Shown one piece after another: positions 1 through 10,181 of a DNA stretch of 16,556 nt. Position numbers and translations under genes: made by a program. The stretch is from Deltaproteobacteria bacterium (GTDB lineage: Bacteria; Desulfobacterota; DSM-4660; Desulfatiglandales; Desulfatiglandaceae), in the NCBI GenBank assembly GCA_013349725.1, contig DUZB01000039.1, positions 1 through 16,556 on the forward strand, in the 5' to 3' direction. Every line of letters starts with the position of its first letter. The first letter of the stretch is position 1. The notes under the pieces were generated by a model that worked only from the letters and a program-made list of their open reading frames with translations, searched no databases and was not told the origin of the DNA.

Positions 1-70
1 TCGTCATTCGTCATTCGTCACTCGTCATTTGTCACTCGTCATTTGTCACTCGTCATTCGTCACTCTTCAC
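1..70. repeat. Heptamer tandem array A (TCGTCAT/TCGTCAC type)
   Basis: Ten consecutive 7-bp units in unbroken register: variants of TCGTCAT, TCGTCAC and TTGTCAC, ending with TCTTCAC at 64-70. The array starts at or before the window edge. Its last unit contains the stop codon (67-69) of the minus-strand HD-domain gene. On the minus strand each unit carries TGA, so with a 7-bp period three units place a stop in all three frames. The period is seen directly; any function is inference. Confidence 0.93.
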
Positions 71-645
71 TCAACGGTTCCCTTCAACCCTATCTCTTCG
101 GCTACTTCCCGCATACCCATGATGGTTTCAGTAATCAGTTCCGACAATTCCATCCCTAACAGGCTCGCACCTTTCTCAATAATCGATCTGTCCACGCCGG
201 CCGCAAATCGTTTGTCCTTCCATTTCTTTTTCACGGATTTGGACGTCAAATCCAGTACGCTTTTGGATGGACGCACCAGGGCCGATGTTGCCACAAGTCC
301 CGTCAGCTCATCGATGGCATACAGGTACTTTTCAAGCAGGGTCTGCGGTTCTGCCTGGGAGCAAATCCCCCATCCATGGCTTATCACCGCTCTGACGTAT
401 TTTTCGGGCCAGCCTCTTTCCGTGAGGATCTCCTCACTTTTCAGGCAGTGCTTCTCGGGAAATTTCTCATAATCAAGGTCGTGTACCAGGCCGATAACTC
501 CCCATTCTTCTTCATCTTCCCCCTTGAGCCTGGCGGCATACCGCATGACCCCTTCCACGGCAAGGGCGTGCCGGATCAGGCTGTCGCTCTGATTGTACTC
601 TTTCAGAAGGGCGAAGGCCTCTTCTCGTGTTGGAATTTCGGACAT
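67..645 (-). CDS. HD-superfamily hydrolase (small HDIG-type protein)
   Basis: A 192-residue soluble protein made almost entirely of an HD domain. The metal-binding pattern is visible: His26, the His55-Asp56 doublet (LVHDLDYE), His90 (ISHGWG) and Asp112 (YAIDELTG). It matches the short predicted HD hydrolases (COG2316-like) that occur widely in anaerobic bacteria and have no fixed substrate; phosphohydrolase activity on a nucleotide or similar phosphoester is the family expectation, not shown here. The ATG at 645 follows a good Shine-Dalgarno (GGAG, about 8 nt upstream). There is no signal peptide or membrane segment. It is the last gene of the run in this window, 76 bp after the nitronate-monooxygenase-like gene. 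Its stop codon lies in the final unit of the heptamer array. Confidence 0.85.
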   Translation of the reverse strand: MSEIPTREEAFALLKEYNQSDSLIRHALAVEGVMRYAARLKGEDEEEWGVIGLVHDLDYEKFPEKHCLKSEEILTERGWPEKYVRAVISHGWGICSQAEPQTLLEKYLYAIDELTGLVATSALVRPSKSVLDLTSKSVKKKWKDKRFAAGVDRSIIEKGASLLGMELSELITETIMGMREVAEEIGLKGTVE

Positions 646-673
646 GAGCGCAACTCCTTTTACACCTTTTTCG

Positions 674-701
674 TGTCTGCGTCTGTCTGTGCGGGTCTGT
701 G
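674..701. repeat. Degenerate heptamer-like repeat in gap before the HD gene
   Basis: The 76-bp gap 646-721 contains TGTCTGC, GTCTGTC, TGTGCGG and GTCTGTG in succession, four 7-bp blocks alternating with a rough 14-bp period. It is much weaker than the other arrays and could be simple low-complexity sequence. Confidence 0.35.
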
Positions 702-721
702 GCTGATTCCTATGGTTTTGT

Positions 722-1687
722 TCAGCTTTCCGAAATCCCTCGCACCACCGATTCCGCTTCCCCTATAATCCTGTCAAAGAGTTCTTTCACGGTGGGAATG
801 TCATGCGCAAGCCCGATCCCCTGGCCACAGGAAATGACCCCCGCGTCCAGATCGCCATCCCGGTACATTTTCTTTGCCTTTTCCCCCGCAGCAATATTGA
901 TGATCTCGGGGAGATTCGCCTGGCTCGCCTCCAGCTCCGCACATTTTTTAGCGGCCCCGTTGTTCCATACCCTGTGAGTGGCGCCTATGGATCGCATGAT
1001 CAGCATGGTATCCAACTCGTCGGCGCCTACAAGGGCGTTCTTGAGGGCATCGTGGATCGGGGCCTCCCGGGTAACCAGCAGGCGAGTACCCATGATCACC
1101 CCTTTTGCGCCAAGGGCAAGAAGGGCCGCGAGTCCTCGGCCGTCGGATACGCCCCCGCCCCCTATGACGGGAACTCGGAGGCTTTCCACGACCCTTGGAA
1201 CCAGGACCAGCGTCCCCACATCCAGTTTCCCGGTGGCGCCCCCGTTTTCATACCCCACGACGGTCACAATGTCGGCCCCCATCTCCTGGACCTTCAGGGC
1301 ATACCGGACTCCCACGCACTTATGCATCCAAATCAGCCCAGCCTCCTTGAACCGGGCACACAGGTCGGCCGGCGCCGAATGCCCGGATGTCTCGACAATT
1401 TTCACCCCTTTGTCCAAAAGCACATCAAGGTAGTCGTTGTTGTCAATGGGCCGCATCATGGGAAAGAGATTGAGATTCACCGCAAAGGGCCTGTCTGTGA
1501 GGTCAAAAAGCTGATCCAGCGCTTCCGCGAAGGTCTCGCGGGTCTGATAGATGGCGGAGGCAAGCACTCCCAGCCCGCCCGCATTGGAAATGGCGGCAGT
1601 GAATGGGGAGGTGGAAATCCACATCATGGTTCCCCCGACAATCGGATACTCAATTCCCAGCATTTTGGTAACAGCGGTCTTGAACAT
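722..1687 (-). CDS. Nitronate monooxygenase / FabK-like flavoprotein
   Basis: A 321-residue FMN-dependent TIM-barrel protein of the 2-nitropropane dioxygenase / enoyl-ACP reductase II superfamily. Visible family motifs are the N-terminal PIVGGTMMW, the NAGGLGVL turn (36-42), the NLN strand (71-73), ETSGHSAP (99-106) and the phosphate-binding stretch PVIGGGGVSDGRG (173-185) followed by GVIMGTR. The loop that usually reads GxEAGGHxG is GYENGGATG here (145-153), so the conserved histidine that acts as catalytic base in nitronate monooxygenases is replaced by Ala151. The chemistry may therefore differ from classical nitronate oxidation. The start ATG is preceded by GGAG at about 7 nt. The gene follows the Fe-S protein gene by 31 bp, so the two are probably co-transcribed; a functional link between them is possible but not shown. 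Confidence 0.85.
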   Translation of the reverse strand: MFKTAVTKMLGIEYPIVGGTMMWISTSPFTAAISNAGGLGVLASAIYQTRETFAEALDQLFDLTDRPFAVNLNLFPMMRPIDNNDYLDVLLDKGVKIVETSGHSAPADLCARFKEAGLIWMHKCVGVRYALKVQEMGADIVTVVGYENGGATGKLDVGTLVLVPRVVESLRVPVIGGGGVSDGRGLAALLALGAKGVIMGTRLLVTREAPIHDALKNALVGADELDTMLIMRSIGATHRVWNNGAAKKCAELEASQANLPEIINIAAGEKAKKMYRDGDLDAGVISCGQGIGLAHDIPTVKELFDRIIGEAESVVRGISES

Positions 1688-1705
1688 AGGTTGCTCCTTA
1701 AAAAC

Positions 1706-1726
1706 GGTTACCGGTTGCCTATTTCC
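1706..1726. repeat. Short heptamer array F
   Basis: Three 7-bp blocks in register: GGTTACC, GGTTGCC, TATTTCC. They occupy most of the 31-bp gap between two genes and run into the end of the Fe-S protein gene, whose TAG stop is at 1719-1721. The first two units are the same type as those in the arrays near 4.3 kb and 10.2 kb. Confidence 0.7.
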
Positions 1727-2810
1727 CCATCAACGCCAGAGGGATCAGGGATTTCCCTCTTTTCTGGGCCAGTTCCATGATGGTCATCTGCGCCATTGCC
1801 GGGGGTTCCCTGCGTTCCTCTTTCGGCTTCGCCCGAAGTTTCATGGCCTCCGTCGCACAGGTGGAGACGCAAAGGCCGCAACCGATGCAGCGATCCAGAT
1901 TCACTTCGGCCACTTCGTTGTCACTGATGGTGATGGCATGCATCTGGCACCGGTCCAGACAGACTTCGCAGGCAACGCAGAGATCAGGGTCTACCTCGGC
2001 AAAATAATTGGCGATCACAATTTCCACGGGTCTCGGGTGCCTGTTGAGCATCCGCAGCATCCCGCAACAATCCCCGCAGCAGTTGCACATCCCCCCGGGG
2101 TTCTGGGCATTGAACGGCTGCGGCACCAGGCCTGCCTTTTCACAGTCATCCAGGATCTCAATGGCCTCTTCCTGCGTAATATACCTCCCCATTCCCTTCT
2201 CCACATAATAGTCGGCATGGGAACCGGCGCAGATGCAGACTTCAACCGGCTTGTCACAAGCCTGGTCCAGCAGACCCTGCTGGACCCTGCAGATACATTT
2301 TGCTACGGCAAGCCTGTCTTTGGATTTGATAATCTCACGGGCGTCATCATAGGGAACAACGGGCCAGGCAACATCGATCGCCTGGTTTACCGGAATGGTT
2401 CTCATGGGGGCAATCTGTTTGGAGGTTTCGCCGGCAAAGGCCTCGTTGAAATAGTCGTCCATGAGCCGGGCCAGTTCACGATCCATGGTTTTCACCTGGT
2501 ATTCATAGATGCCCACCACGTAAGGGGCGGCCCCGTATTTCGGGGAACCTCCTTTTCGAACACGAAAGATCAGCCCGTTTTCCGCCATCTCTTCCAGAAG
2601 GGTCGCCACATGGTCCGGGTCCCGCCCGGTACGTTTGGCCACATCGGACGGCGTCTCCATCATCAGGCTGAGCTGAAGGAACATCTCCGCCGCTTCCTCG
2701 GTAAAAAGCCTTCGAAGGATCTGGATCTCCACACCGGATTCGGTAGCCGGGTACCCAATGGAATACTGGTCCAGTTGTTCCCGCAACCTTGCATAAATAT
2801 CTTGTGACAT
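1719..2810 (-). CDS. HTH-containing 4Fe-4S dicluster protein
   Basis: A 363-residue protein with three parts. Residues about 30-90 look like a winged-helix segment (SDVAKRTGRDPDHVATLLEEM). A middle region (172-249) holds an unusual set of cysteines: CICR at 172-175, C185, CIC at 192-194, C223 and the run MCNCCGDCCGM at 241-251. The C-terminal part has two ferredoxin-type clusters with CxxCxxCxxxC spacing (C278/281/284/288 and C308/311/314/318). This architecture is seen in uncharacterised Fe-S proteins of sulfate reducers and related anaerobes; an electron-transfer or redox-sensing role is inferred. There is no signal peptide or transmembrane helix, so it is cytoplasmic. The start is supported by GGAG upstream of the ATG at 2810. 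The cysteine-rich middle could carry an extra cluster, but this cannot be decided from sequence alone. Confidence 0.82.
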   Translation of the reverse strand: MSQDIYARLREQLDQYSIGYPATESGVEIQILRRLFTEEAAEMFLQLSLMMETPSDVAKRTGRDPDHVATLLEEMAENGLIFRVRKGGSPKYGAAPYVVGIYEYQVKTMDRELARLMDDYFNEAFAGETSKQIAPMRTIPVNQAIDVAWPVVPYDDAREIIKSKDRLAVAKCICRVQQGLLDQACDKPVEVCICAGSHADYYVEKGMGRYITQEEAIEILDDCEKAGLVPQPFNAQNPGGMCNCCGDCCGMLRMLNRHPRPVEIVIANYFAEVDPDLCVACEVCLDRCQMHAITISDNEVAEVNLDRCIGCGLCVSTCATEAMKLRAKPKEERREPPAMAQMTIMELAQKRGKSLIPLALMGK

Positions 2811-2828
2811 TCCTGCTCCAATTGTAAC

Positions 2829-2912
2829 GGTCTAAAGTTTAAGGTTTAAAGTCTAAGATTCATGGTTCACGGTTATCCACATTCCGAATTCCGAATTCCG
2901 CATTCCGCATTC
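2829..2912. repeat. Heptamer array B with drifting unit sequence
   Basis: Twelve 7-bp units in one unbroken register fill most of the 103-bp gap. The units are GGTCTAA, AGTTTAA, GGTTTAA, AGTCTAA, GATTCAT, GGTTCAC, GGTTATC, CACATTC, CGAATTC (twice) and CGCATTC (twice). The unit changes identity along the array while the period does not, which suggests that the 7-bp spacing is conserved or generated rather than one particular word. The array ends 1 bp before the ahcY stop codon (2914-2916). Confidence 0.92.
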
Positions 2913-2913
2913 C

Positions 2914-4411
<1,498 letters not shown>

Positions 4412-4415
4412 GCTT

Positions 4416-5579
4416 TTACTTTATTGCCTTTTTCAGGCTTGCCACGGCATCTGTCTTTTCCCATGAAAACTCGGGGAGCTCCCGTCCGAAATGACCGTAA
4501 TTGGTTGTCTTTCGGTAGATGGGTCGCAGGAGATCCAACCGTTCGATAATGGCCGCGGGTCTCAGGTCAAACTCCTTCTTCACAATTTCGGTGAGCTCAC
4601 TGCTCGGAAAGATACCCGTACCGGAGGCGCCCACCATAACCGAAACGGGTTCCGCCCGTCCGATGGTGTAGGCCACCTGAATCTCGCAGTTGCGGGCGAG
4701 GCCTGCAGCCACCATGTTTTTGGCAATATAACGGCACATGTAAGACGCGCTGCGGTCCACCTTTGAAGGGTCTTTCCCTGAAAATGCCCCGCCTCCATGG
4801 TAACCGAATCCACCATAAGTATCCATGATGATCTTACGTCCCGTAAGGCCGCAGTCGCCCATGGGACCACCCACCACGAAACGCCCGGTGGTATTGATGA
4901 AATACTGGGTGTTTTGATCCAGCAGTCCCTCGGGGATAACCTCCAGGATCACTTTTTCGATAATCGCCTCCCTGAGGGTATCATAATCCACATCCGGGTT
5001 GTGCTGGGCTGCGATAACCACCGTATGAATCCTGGAAGGGACCCCATCCACATATTCCACGGTAACCTGGGACTTGCCGTCCGGCCTGAGCCATGGCAAT
5101 TGCCCCGATTTCCTTACGTGGGCCAGTCTTTTTGTCAACCCATGGGCCAGGTAGATCGGCATGGGCATGAGGACATCGGTGTCCTGGCAGGCATAGCCGA
5201 ACATGAGTCCCTGGTCTCCCGCGCCCTGTTCCTTGAAAAGGCCGGTACCGTCAACGCCCATGGCAATATCAGGGGACTGCTTGTCAATGGTGGAAAGAAC
5301 GGCACAGGTCTCCCAGTCAAATCCCATGGAGGAATTCTTGTACCCGATATCCTTGATGGTCGAACGGACCACTTCAGGAAGGTCGACATAAGCAGAGGTG
5401 GTAATCTCCCCTGAAATCATGGCCATGCCCGTTGTTACGAGCGTTTCACAGGCCACCCTGGCCCTGGGATCCTGCCCGATGATCTCATCAAGGACATGAT
5501 CGGAAATCTGATCGGCTACCTTGTCGGGATGTCCCTCGGTTACCGATTCAGAAGTAAATAAAAAGTTGGAAGGTCTCAT
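4416..5579 (-). CDS. metK: S-adenosylmethionine synthetase
   Basis: A 387-residue cytoplasmic enzyme making SAM from methionine and ATP, normal length for bacterial MetK. Diagnostic motifs are EGHPDK (15-20), the [12 protein letters not shown] hexapeptide region (119-130) and the phosphate-binding [19 protein letters not shown] (262-280). The C-terminus ([17 protein letters not shown]) is typical and complete. The ATG start (5577-5579) overlaps the panC stop as ATGA, indicating translational coupling to panC. ahcY follows downstream, consistent with a methyl-cycle module. Identification is unambiguous. Confidence 0.98.
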   Translation of the reverse strand: MRPSNFLFTSESVTEGHPDKVADQISDHVLDEIIGQDPRARVACETLVTTGMAMISGEITTSAYVDLPEVVRSTIKDIGYKNSSMGFDWETCAVLSTIDKQSPDIAMGVDGTGLFKEQGAGDQGLMFGYACQDTDVLMPMPIYLAHGLTKRLAHVRKSGQLPWLRPDGKSQVTVEYVDGVPSRIHTVVIAAQHNPDVDYDTLREAIIEKVILEVIPEGLLDQNTQYFINTTGRFVVGGPMGDCGLTGRKIIMDTYGGFGYHGGGAFSGKDPSKVDRSASYMCRYIAKNMVAAGLARNCEIQVAYTIGRAEPVSVMVGASGTGIFPSSELTEIVKKEFDLRPAAIIERLDLLRPIYRKTTNYGHFGRELPEFSWEKTDAVASLKKAIK

Positions 5580-6445
5580 ACTATCTCCTTTCGTTCAGGT
5601 GTGGTTGTTAACATGAAGTTGTCTATCAGTCTGGTTTTGCCCACATGGACTGCAAGGACAAACAGAGTATTCTCTGAAAGGGTGTCCACATCGTCCAGTG
5701 TGACCGGGTTACACAGGTTCACATAGTCTATTTTTGTAAACGGGTAGCTCTGAATCAAAGAATAGACCTCTCTCTTTATAACGTCCGCCTTTTTTTCACC
5801 GCTCCGGACCAGTTCCACGGCCAGATCGATCGATTTCTTGAGGCAAAGGGCGGATCTCCTTTCTTCTTCGGAAAGATAGCTGTTGCGCGAGCTCATGGCC
5901 AGCCCATCCGGCTCGCGGTAGGTGGGCGCCCCAAGGATCTGAACGTCCATGTTCAGATCCATGACCATCTTGCTGATCACTGTCAGTTGCTGGTAGTCTT
6001 TCTGCCCGAATACGGCGATATGCGGCTTTACAATATTGAAAAGTTTGGCAACCACCGTGGTTACTCCATCAAAATGCCCCGGCCTTGAAAGACCGCAGAG
6101 ATGCTGGGGAAGTTTCTCCACCCGCACAGAGGTCTGGCTGCCTTCGGGATATATCTCTTGGACAGAGGGCATGAAAACGATGTCCACCCCTACACTGTCG
6201 GCCTTTTCCAGATCGCCCTGTTCGTCTCTCGGATACTGATCCAGATCTTCGTTCGGGCCAAACTGCGTGGGGTTCACAAAAATACTGATGACCAGCCGAT
6301 CTGAATGTTTGATTCCCGCGCGCATCAATGCCAGATGGCCTTCATGGAGAAAACCCATGGTGGGAACAAAAGCAATCGTCTGCCCCGCAGCTTTTACGCC
6401 ATCGGACCACTGCTGCATATGTTGAACAGTCTGAATGATTTCCAT
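5576..6445 (-). CDS. panC: Pantothenate synthetase (pantoate-beta-alanine ligase)
   Basis: A 289-residue nucleotidyltransferase-fold enzyme that condenses pantoate and beta-alanine with ATP, the last step of pantothenate synthesis before coenzyme A. Visible motifs are [10 protein letters not shown] (28-37), [12 protein letters not shown] (56-67), [10 protein letters not shown] (119-128), FGQKDYQQ (146-153) and DGLAMSSRN (180-188), covering both the ATP and pantoate sites. The start ATG at 6445 has only a weak GGGA upstream. The stop overlaps the start of metK by 4 nt. Other pantothenate genes (panB, panD) are not in the window. Confidence 0.97.
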   Translation of the reverse strand: MEIIQTVQHMQQWSDGVKAAGQTIAFVPTMGFLHEGHLALMRAGIKHSDRLVISIFVNPTQFGPNEDLDQYPRDEQGDLEKADSVGVDIVFMPSVQEIYPEGSQTSVRVEKLPQHLCGLSRPGHFDGVTTVVAKLFNIVKPHIAVFGQKDYQQLTVISKMVMDLNMDVQILGAPTYREPDGLAMSSRNSYLSEEERRSALCLKKSIDLAVELVRSGEKKADVIKREVYSLIQSYPFTKIDYVNLCNPVTLDDVDTLSENTLFVLAVHVGKTRLIDNFMLTTTPERKEIV

Positions 6446-6463
6446 TTTATAAATCCCAAACGA

Positions 6464-6542
6464 GGTTTCAGTGGTCAGGTTTCAGGTGTCAGCGTTGGCT
6501 TGTATACGGAGTCTGGTAACCGTCAACCGTGAACCGGCAACC
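6464..6542. repeat. Heptamer array D, two blocks
   Basis: In the 107-bp rsmA-panC gap the left block 6464-6491 reads GGTTTCA, GTGGTCA, GGTTTCA, GGTGTCA. The right block 6515-6542 reads GGTAACC, GTCAACC, GTGAACC, GGCAACC. Both keep a 7-bp period. About 23 bp between them is not obviously repetitive. The right block shares the GTCAAC second unit with arrays C and E, which suggests common descent. Confidence 0.88.
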
Positions 6543-6552
6543 GATTTACTTA

Positions 6553-7380
6553 TCATTCCATTTCCTTCTTGTCAACAGCCAGTGCCGAAGTGAGGCACAG
6601 GTACTCGTCCATGGTCAGGGTTTCCGCGCGCCTTCCGGGATCGATACCGCAGCAAATCATTCCTTTCAAGAGGTCTTCCCTGGACCATCCCCCGCCGGAA
6701 ATCCCCATGGAATTGAGAAGCGTTTTTCTCCTGTGAGAAAAGGCGGCCTTTACGGTGCTGCTGAAACAGTCATCACAAAGAGCCCTTTTAGGGTAAGGTT
6801 TTTCAAAATCAAGCGCAACCACCATGGAATCGACACCGGGCCTTGGGAAAAAGGCCCTTCGGCCGACTTCCAGAACCGGTTTCACGCTTGCGTGATACTG
6901 GATAAAAAGAGTCATGGAGCCGTAATCCCGGTTGCCGGGTACGGCGGTTAAACGTTTGGCCACCTCCCATTGAAACATCAAGACCGCTTTGGCAATACCT
7001 CCCCGGTTTTCCATGAGCTTTTTCAATACCGGGGAAGAGATGTTGTACGGTAGATTTCCCGCAACCTGAATCTTCGTGGAAGGCGCCGGTTGGATGCCGG
7101 CGAAATCAAAAGAAAGGATATCTTCCTGCACCAGCGTTACATTGGGGATTTTCAGCCGGTTCAACTCCCCTTTCAGCGAATCCACCAGCCTCCTGTCTTT
7201 TTCCACGGCAACCACATGGCCCACAAACTTGGAAAGAGGCAGCGTCAAGGCGCCTAAACCAGCGCCGATTTCAAGGACGGTATCCTGTCGGGAAAATCCG
7301 GTCGCCGCAATGATTCTTTCAATAACGACAGGGTCAACAAGAAAATTCTGCCCTAATTTTTTATTGGGACGAATTTTCAT
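6553..7380 (-). CDS. rsmA: 16S rRNA dimethyladenosine transferase
   Basis: A 275-residue SAM-dependent methyltransferase (KsgA/RsmA) that dimethylates two adjacent adenines in the 3' terminal hairpin of 16S rRNA late in small-subunit assembly. Visible motifs are KKLGQNFLVD (7-16), the SAM-binding VLEIGAGLGALT (35-46), the catalytic NLPYN (109-113) and FFPRPGVDS (177-185), followed by the C-terminal SHRRKTLLN segment. Length is normal. The ATG start overlaps the stop of the DUF2062 gene as ATGA, so the two are coupled. It uses SAM, the product of metK a short way downstream. Confidence 0.97.
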   Translation of the reverse strand: MKIRPNKKLGQNFLVDPVVIERIIAATGFSRQDTVLEIGAGLGALTLPLSKFVGHVVAVEKDRRLVDSLKGELNRLKIPNVTLVQEDILSFDFAGIQPAPSTKIQVAGNLPYNISSPVLKKLMENRGGIAKAVLMFQWEVAKRLTAVPGNRDYGSMTLFIQYHASVKPVLEVGRRAFFPRPGVDSMVVALDFEKPYPKRALCDDCFSSTVKAAFSHRRKTLLNSMGISGGGWSREDLLKGMICCGIDPGRRAETLTMDEYLCLTSALAVDKKEME

Positions 7381-7910
7381 GGAATATCTCTTTGCGCAAG
7401 CCGTATCCGGTTTCTCTGCTCCCGCCGCAGTTCCCGCCAGACCTGTATTCTTTTAAAGAGTACAAGGAAAATAAAATAGGAGGGAATGGCGGCAACGGTT
7501 CCCATGATCAGCCCGCCGACGAGGAATGTGACCCCCATAAGGCTTCCGGAAGAAATGATTTTCTCCACAATCACCATCGATTCTTCGCCGGACCGGACGG
7601 CCTTCATTATCGATGAAAACAGGGCCTCCTGCCCGGTGAAACCCAAGGTGGAGGCGCCGATTTTATAACTGAAGTAATAGAGAAAATACCAGTTTAAAGG
7701 ATTGCTGATCCACGTTCCCAAGGCTGCGGTAATCTTGCTTCCTTTAAACAGAAGCGCCAGAGCTAACGCAAGGGCCATCTGGAAGGGCATGATCGGCATC
7801 ATTCCGGTGAAAATTCCAAAAGACATCCCAAGGGCGAGCTCATGGGGATTGCCTCTCAAACGGATGAATCGAAGGTAGTAGTATCTGAGCAGTCTCTTTG
7901 GTTTCAACAC
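7377..7910 (-). CDS. DUF2062 membrane protein
   Basis: A 177-residue integral membrane protein. Family features are RGNPHELALGMSFGIFTGMMP (19-39) and TWISNPLNW (66-74), where the conserved Asn-Pro follows a hydrophobic stretch. Membrane segments are likely at about 25-55 (a helical pair), 66-83 and 122-152, with a basic N-terminus and a basic, arginine-rich C-terminal tail. The start must be GTG (7908-7910): it lies inside the last codons of tsaD, and the next Met is residue 29, inside the conserved motif. It overlaps tsaD by 7 nt and rsmA by 4 nt. The molecular function of the family is not established; the context with RNA-modification genes is suggestive only. Confidence 0.85.
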   Translation of the reverse strand: MLKPKRLLRYYYLRFIRLRGNPHELALGMSFGIFTGMMPIMPFQMALALALALLFKGSKITAALGTWISNPLNWYFLYYFSYKIGASTLGFTGQEALFSSIMKAVRSGEESMVIVEKIISSGSLMGVTFLVGGLIMGTVAAIPSYFIFLVLFKRIQVWRELRREQRNRIRLAQRDIP

Positions 7911-8947
7911 GAGTAATTGACTTCTTCAATGGGATACCTGGACCGTACATCCAGGGACAGGTCGCCGGTTAGCCCCTTCAACAGTCGATGATAACCGGCC
8001 GCTGCAATCATGGCGCCGTTATCGGTGCAATATCGGGGGGTTGGATAAAAAGATCGGATCCCTTCCTTGGTAGCCTCAGCGGACATCCTTGTACGCAGGC
8101 GCCCGTTGCATGCAACGCCACCCGCCACTACCATGGAGGCAACCCCTGTTTTCCTGGCTGCCATGATCGTCTTGTGCACAAGGACATCCACAACAGATTC
8201 CTGAAAGGAGGCAGCAATGTCTGCAAGGCTTATGTGGCGAAATTCCTCCTCATGGCTATTCCTTTCTTTCCATTTTTTCATGTAGAGGGAAACCGCCGTT
8301 TTCAGCCCGCTGAAACTGAAATCAAGGGAATCTTTCTTCAGGTAAGCCCTGGGGAATCGGATCTTGTCGTGGTCTCCTTCCATGGAGATTTCTTCTATGG
8401 CGACCCCGCCGGGATAGCCAAGGCCGGAGATCTTGGCCACCTTGTCGAAGGCCTCTCCGGCCGCATCATCCACGGTCTGCCCCATGGCTGTGTATTTCCC
8501 GTAGTTTTCCACGTGATAGATGTTAGTATGTCCCCCGGAAACCGTTAATGCAACGAAAGGGAATTCCGGCGCTTCTTTTTCAAGAAAAATGGAGAGGATA
8601 TGCCCTTCCAGATGATTGATGGGAATGAGAGGCGTTCCCTTCGAATAGGCCAGGCCGGCCGCATAATAAAGCCCCACCAGGAGGGACCCCACCAGCCCGG
8701 GACCTACCGTCACGGCAATGCCGTCCAGCGAATCCATTGGCGTGCCCGCTTTCAGGAGGGCTCCCTCCACAACGTACATGATGTTTTTTATATGTTCCCG
8801 GGATGCCAGTTCCGGCACAACCCCGCCATGGGGACGGTGTATGCCGATCTGTGACTGTACCACACTGGAAAGGACTTTCCTCCCGTCCACCACCACGCCC
8901 GCTGACGTATCATCGCAGGAGGTATCGATGCCTAAAATGATCTTCAA
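7904..8947 (-). CDS. tsaD: tRNA N6-threonylcarbamoyltransferase TsaD
   Basis: A 347-residue ASKHA-fold enzyme that transfers the threonylcarbamoyl group to A37 of ANN-decoding tRNAs (t6A). Visible motifs are [11 protein letters not shown] (5-15), the metal-binding NHLEGH with His112 and His116, VSGGHT (136-141), [10 protein letters not shown] (160-169), AGGVACN (275-281) and CTDNGAMIA (307-315). The start is TTG (8945-8947): it overlaps the lysC stop as TTGA, and no other start precedes the first conserved motif. A GGATG sequence about 8 nt upstream can serve as ribosome binding site. TsaE, its partner in the bacterial t6A complex, is encoded two genes upstream, while TsaB and TsaC are not in the window. 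Confidence 0.97.
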   Translation of the reverse strand: MKIILGIDTSCDDTSAGVVVDGRKVLSSVVQSQIGIHRPHGGVVPELASREHIKNIMYVVEGALLKAGTPMDSLDGIAVTVGPGLVGSLLVGLYYAAGLAYSKGTPLIPINHLEGHILSIFLEKEAPEFPFVALTVSGGHTNIYHVENYGKYTAMGQTVDDAAGEAFDKVAKISGLGYPGGVAIEEISMEGDHDKIRFPRAYLKKDSLDFSFSGLKTAVSLYMKKWKERNSHEEEFRHISLADIAASFQESVVDVLVHKTIMAARKTGVASMVVAGGVACNGRLRTRMSAEATKEGIRSFYPTPRYCTDNGAMIAAAGYHRLLKGLTGDLSLDVRSRYPIEEVNYSC

Positions 8948-10164
8948 TCTGCAACATCCAATCCGAAGGCGCTATGCAGAACACGCACGGCAAGTTCCGT
9001 ATATTTTTCCTCGATGATACAGGAGATTTTAATTTCGGAAGTGCTTATCATCACGATATTGATATTTTCCTTCGCCAGGGTCTCAAACATCTTTTTGGCC
9101 ACACCGGCATGCGTCCTCATTCCCACGCCTATGATCGATACCTTGGCGATATCTTCATCACCCAGGACTTTTTCCGCCCCGATTTTTTCCGCCACCGCAC
9201 TCACAAGCTTCATGGTTTTGTAAAAGTCCGCCTTGGGCACCGTGAAAGTCAGATCGGTAAAACCATCCTGACTGGTGTTCTGTACAATCATATCCACCAC
9301 AATGCCTGCCTTGAAAACAGGTTCAAAGATCGTGGAAGCGATTCCCGGACGATCAGGAACCTTCGTGATTGTCACCCGGGCTTCATTTTTGTTGTAGGCC
9401 ACCCCTGTTACGACCACTTTTTCCATATCTTTTGTTTCAGCCACCACCATCGTACCCCTTTCTCTGGTAAATGTTGACCTTACATGAATCGGAACATTAA
9501 ATTTCTTTGCAAATTCCACGGAACGGATTTCCAGAACCTTGGCGCCGAGGCTTGCCATTTCCAGCATTTCGTCATAAAAGATAAAATCCATCTTGCGGGC
9601 TTTGGGACAGACGTTGGGATCCGTTGTGTACACACCGTCAACGTCCGTAAATATTTCACAGACATCCGCATTGAGGGCTGCCGCCAACGCGACAGCCGTT
9701 GTATCAGATCCCCCTCTTCCAAGGGTGGTGATATCCCCGTGGCCATCGAGCCCCTGAAATCCTGCTACGGTGACGATCCGGCCCTCGTTCAGGTTTTTGA
9801 TGATTCTGTCCGTATCAATATTGTGAATTCTGGCCTTTCCGTAAAGATCATCCGTATGGATGGCCACCTGAAAACCCAAAAAAGAACAGGCCTCAAGGCC
9901 CAGGGACTTTACGGTCATTGCAAACAGCGCGACACTCACCTGTTCACCGGTGGCCAGGAGGACGTCCAGTTCTCTCGGGTCGGGGTCAGGGGTTATCTGG
10001 GAGGCCAGTTTGATGAGGCCGTCTGTCTGTCCTGCCATGGCGGACAGGACCACCACCATCTGGTTGCCCTCTTTATGGGTTTCTATCACTCTTTCCGCAA
10101 CGGCTCTGATCTTTTCTACACTGCCGACAGACGTTCCGCCGTATTTCTGTACAATAATCGCCAT
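8944..10164 (-). CDS. lysC: Aspartate kinase
   Basis: A 406-residue monofunctional aspartokinase catalysing the first step of the lysine, threonine and methionine pathway. The kinase domain shows KYGGTSVG (7-14), [11 protein letters not shown] (147-157) and [11 protein letters not shown] (173-183). Two ACT regulatory domains follow (about 264-330 and 343-403), with [10 protein letters not shown] (372-381) typical of the allosteric effector site. Feedback inhibition by lysine and/or threonine is expected for the family. The ATG start has AGGA upstream. An internal ATG at 9448-9450 preceded by AAGGGG could give a separate ACT-only subunit, as known for some aspartokinases. No homoserine dehydrogenase domain is fused. 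No lysine riboswitch is recognisable upstream, where the gap is filled by heptamer arrays. Confidence 0.97.
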   Translation of the reverse strand: MAIIVQKYGGTSVGSVEKIRAVAERVIETHKEGNQMVVVLSAMAGQTDGLIKLASQITPDPDPRELDVLLATGEQVSVALFAMTVKSLGLEACSFLGFQVAIHTDDLYGKARIHNIDTDRIIKNLNEGRIVTVAGFQGLDGHGDITTLGRGGSDTTAVALAAALNADVCEIFTDVDGVYTTDPNVCPKARKMDFIFYDEMLEMASLGAKVLEIRSVEFAKKFNVPIHVRSTFTRERGTMVVAETKDMEKVVVTGVAYNKNEARVTITKVPDRPGIASTIFEPVFKAGIVVDMIVQNTSQDGFTDLTFTVPKADFYKTMKLVSAVAEKIGAEKVLGDEDIAKVSIIGVGMRTHAGVAKKMFETLAKENINIVMISTSEIKISCIIEEKYTELAVRVLHSAFGLDVAD

Positions 10165-10181
10165 AGTTAGTCCTCAAAAAA

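Noticed and set aside
803..1780. Long plus-strand open frame opposite the nitronate-monooxygenase-like gene
   Set aside because: It is antisense to a well-supported gene, has no recognisable domain and a composition typical of a shadow frame. The same holds for the other plus-strand frames, such as 1551-2807 and 14207-14893.
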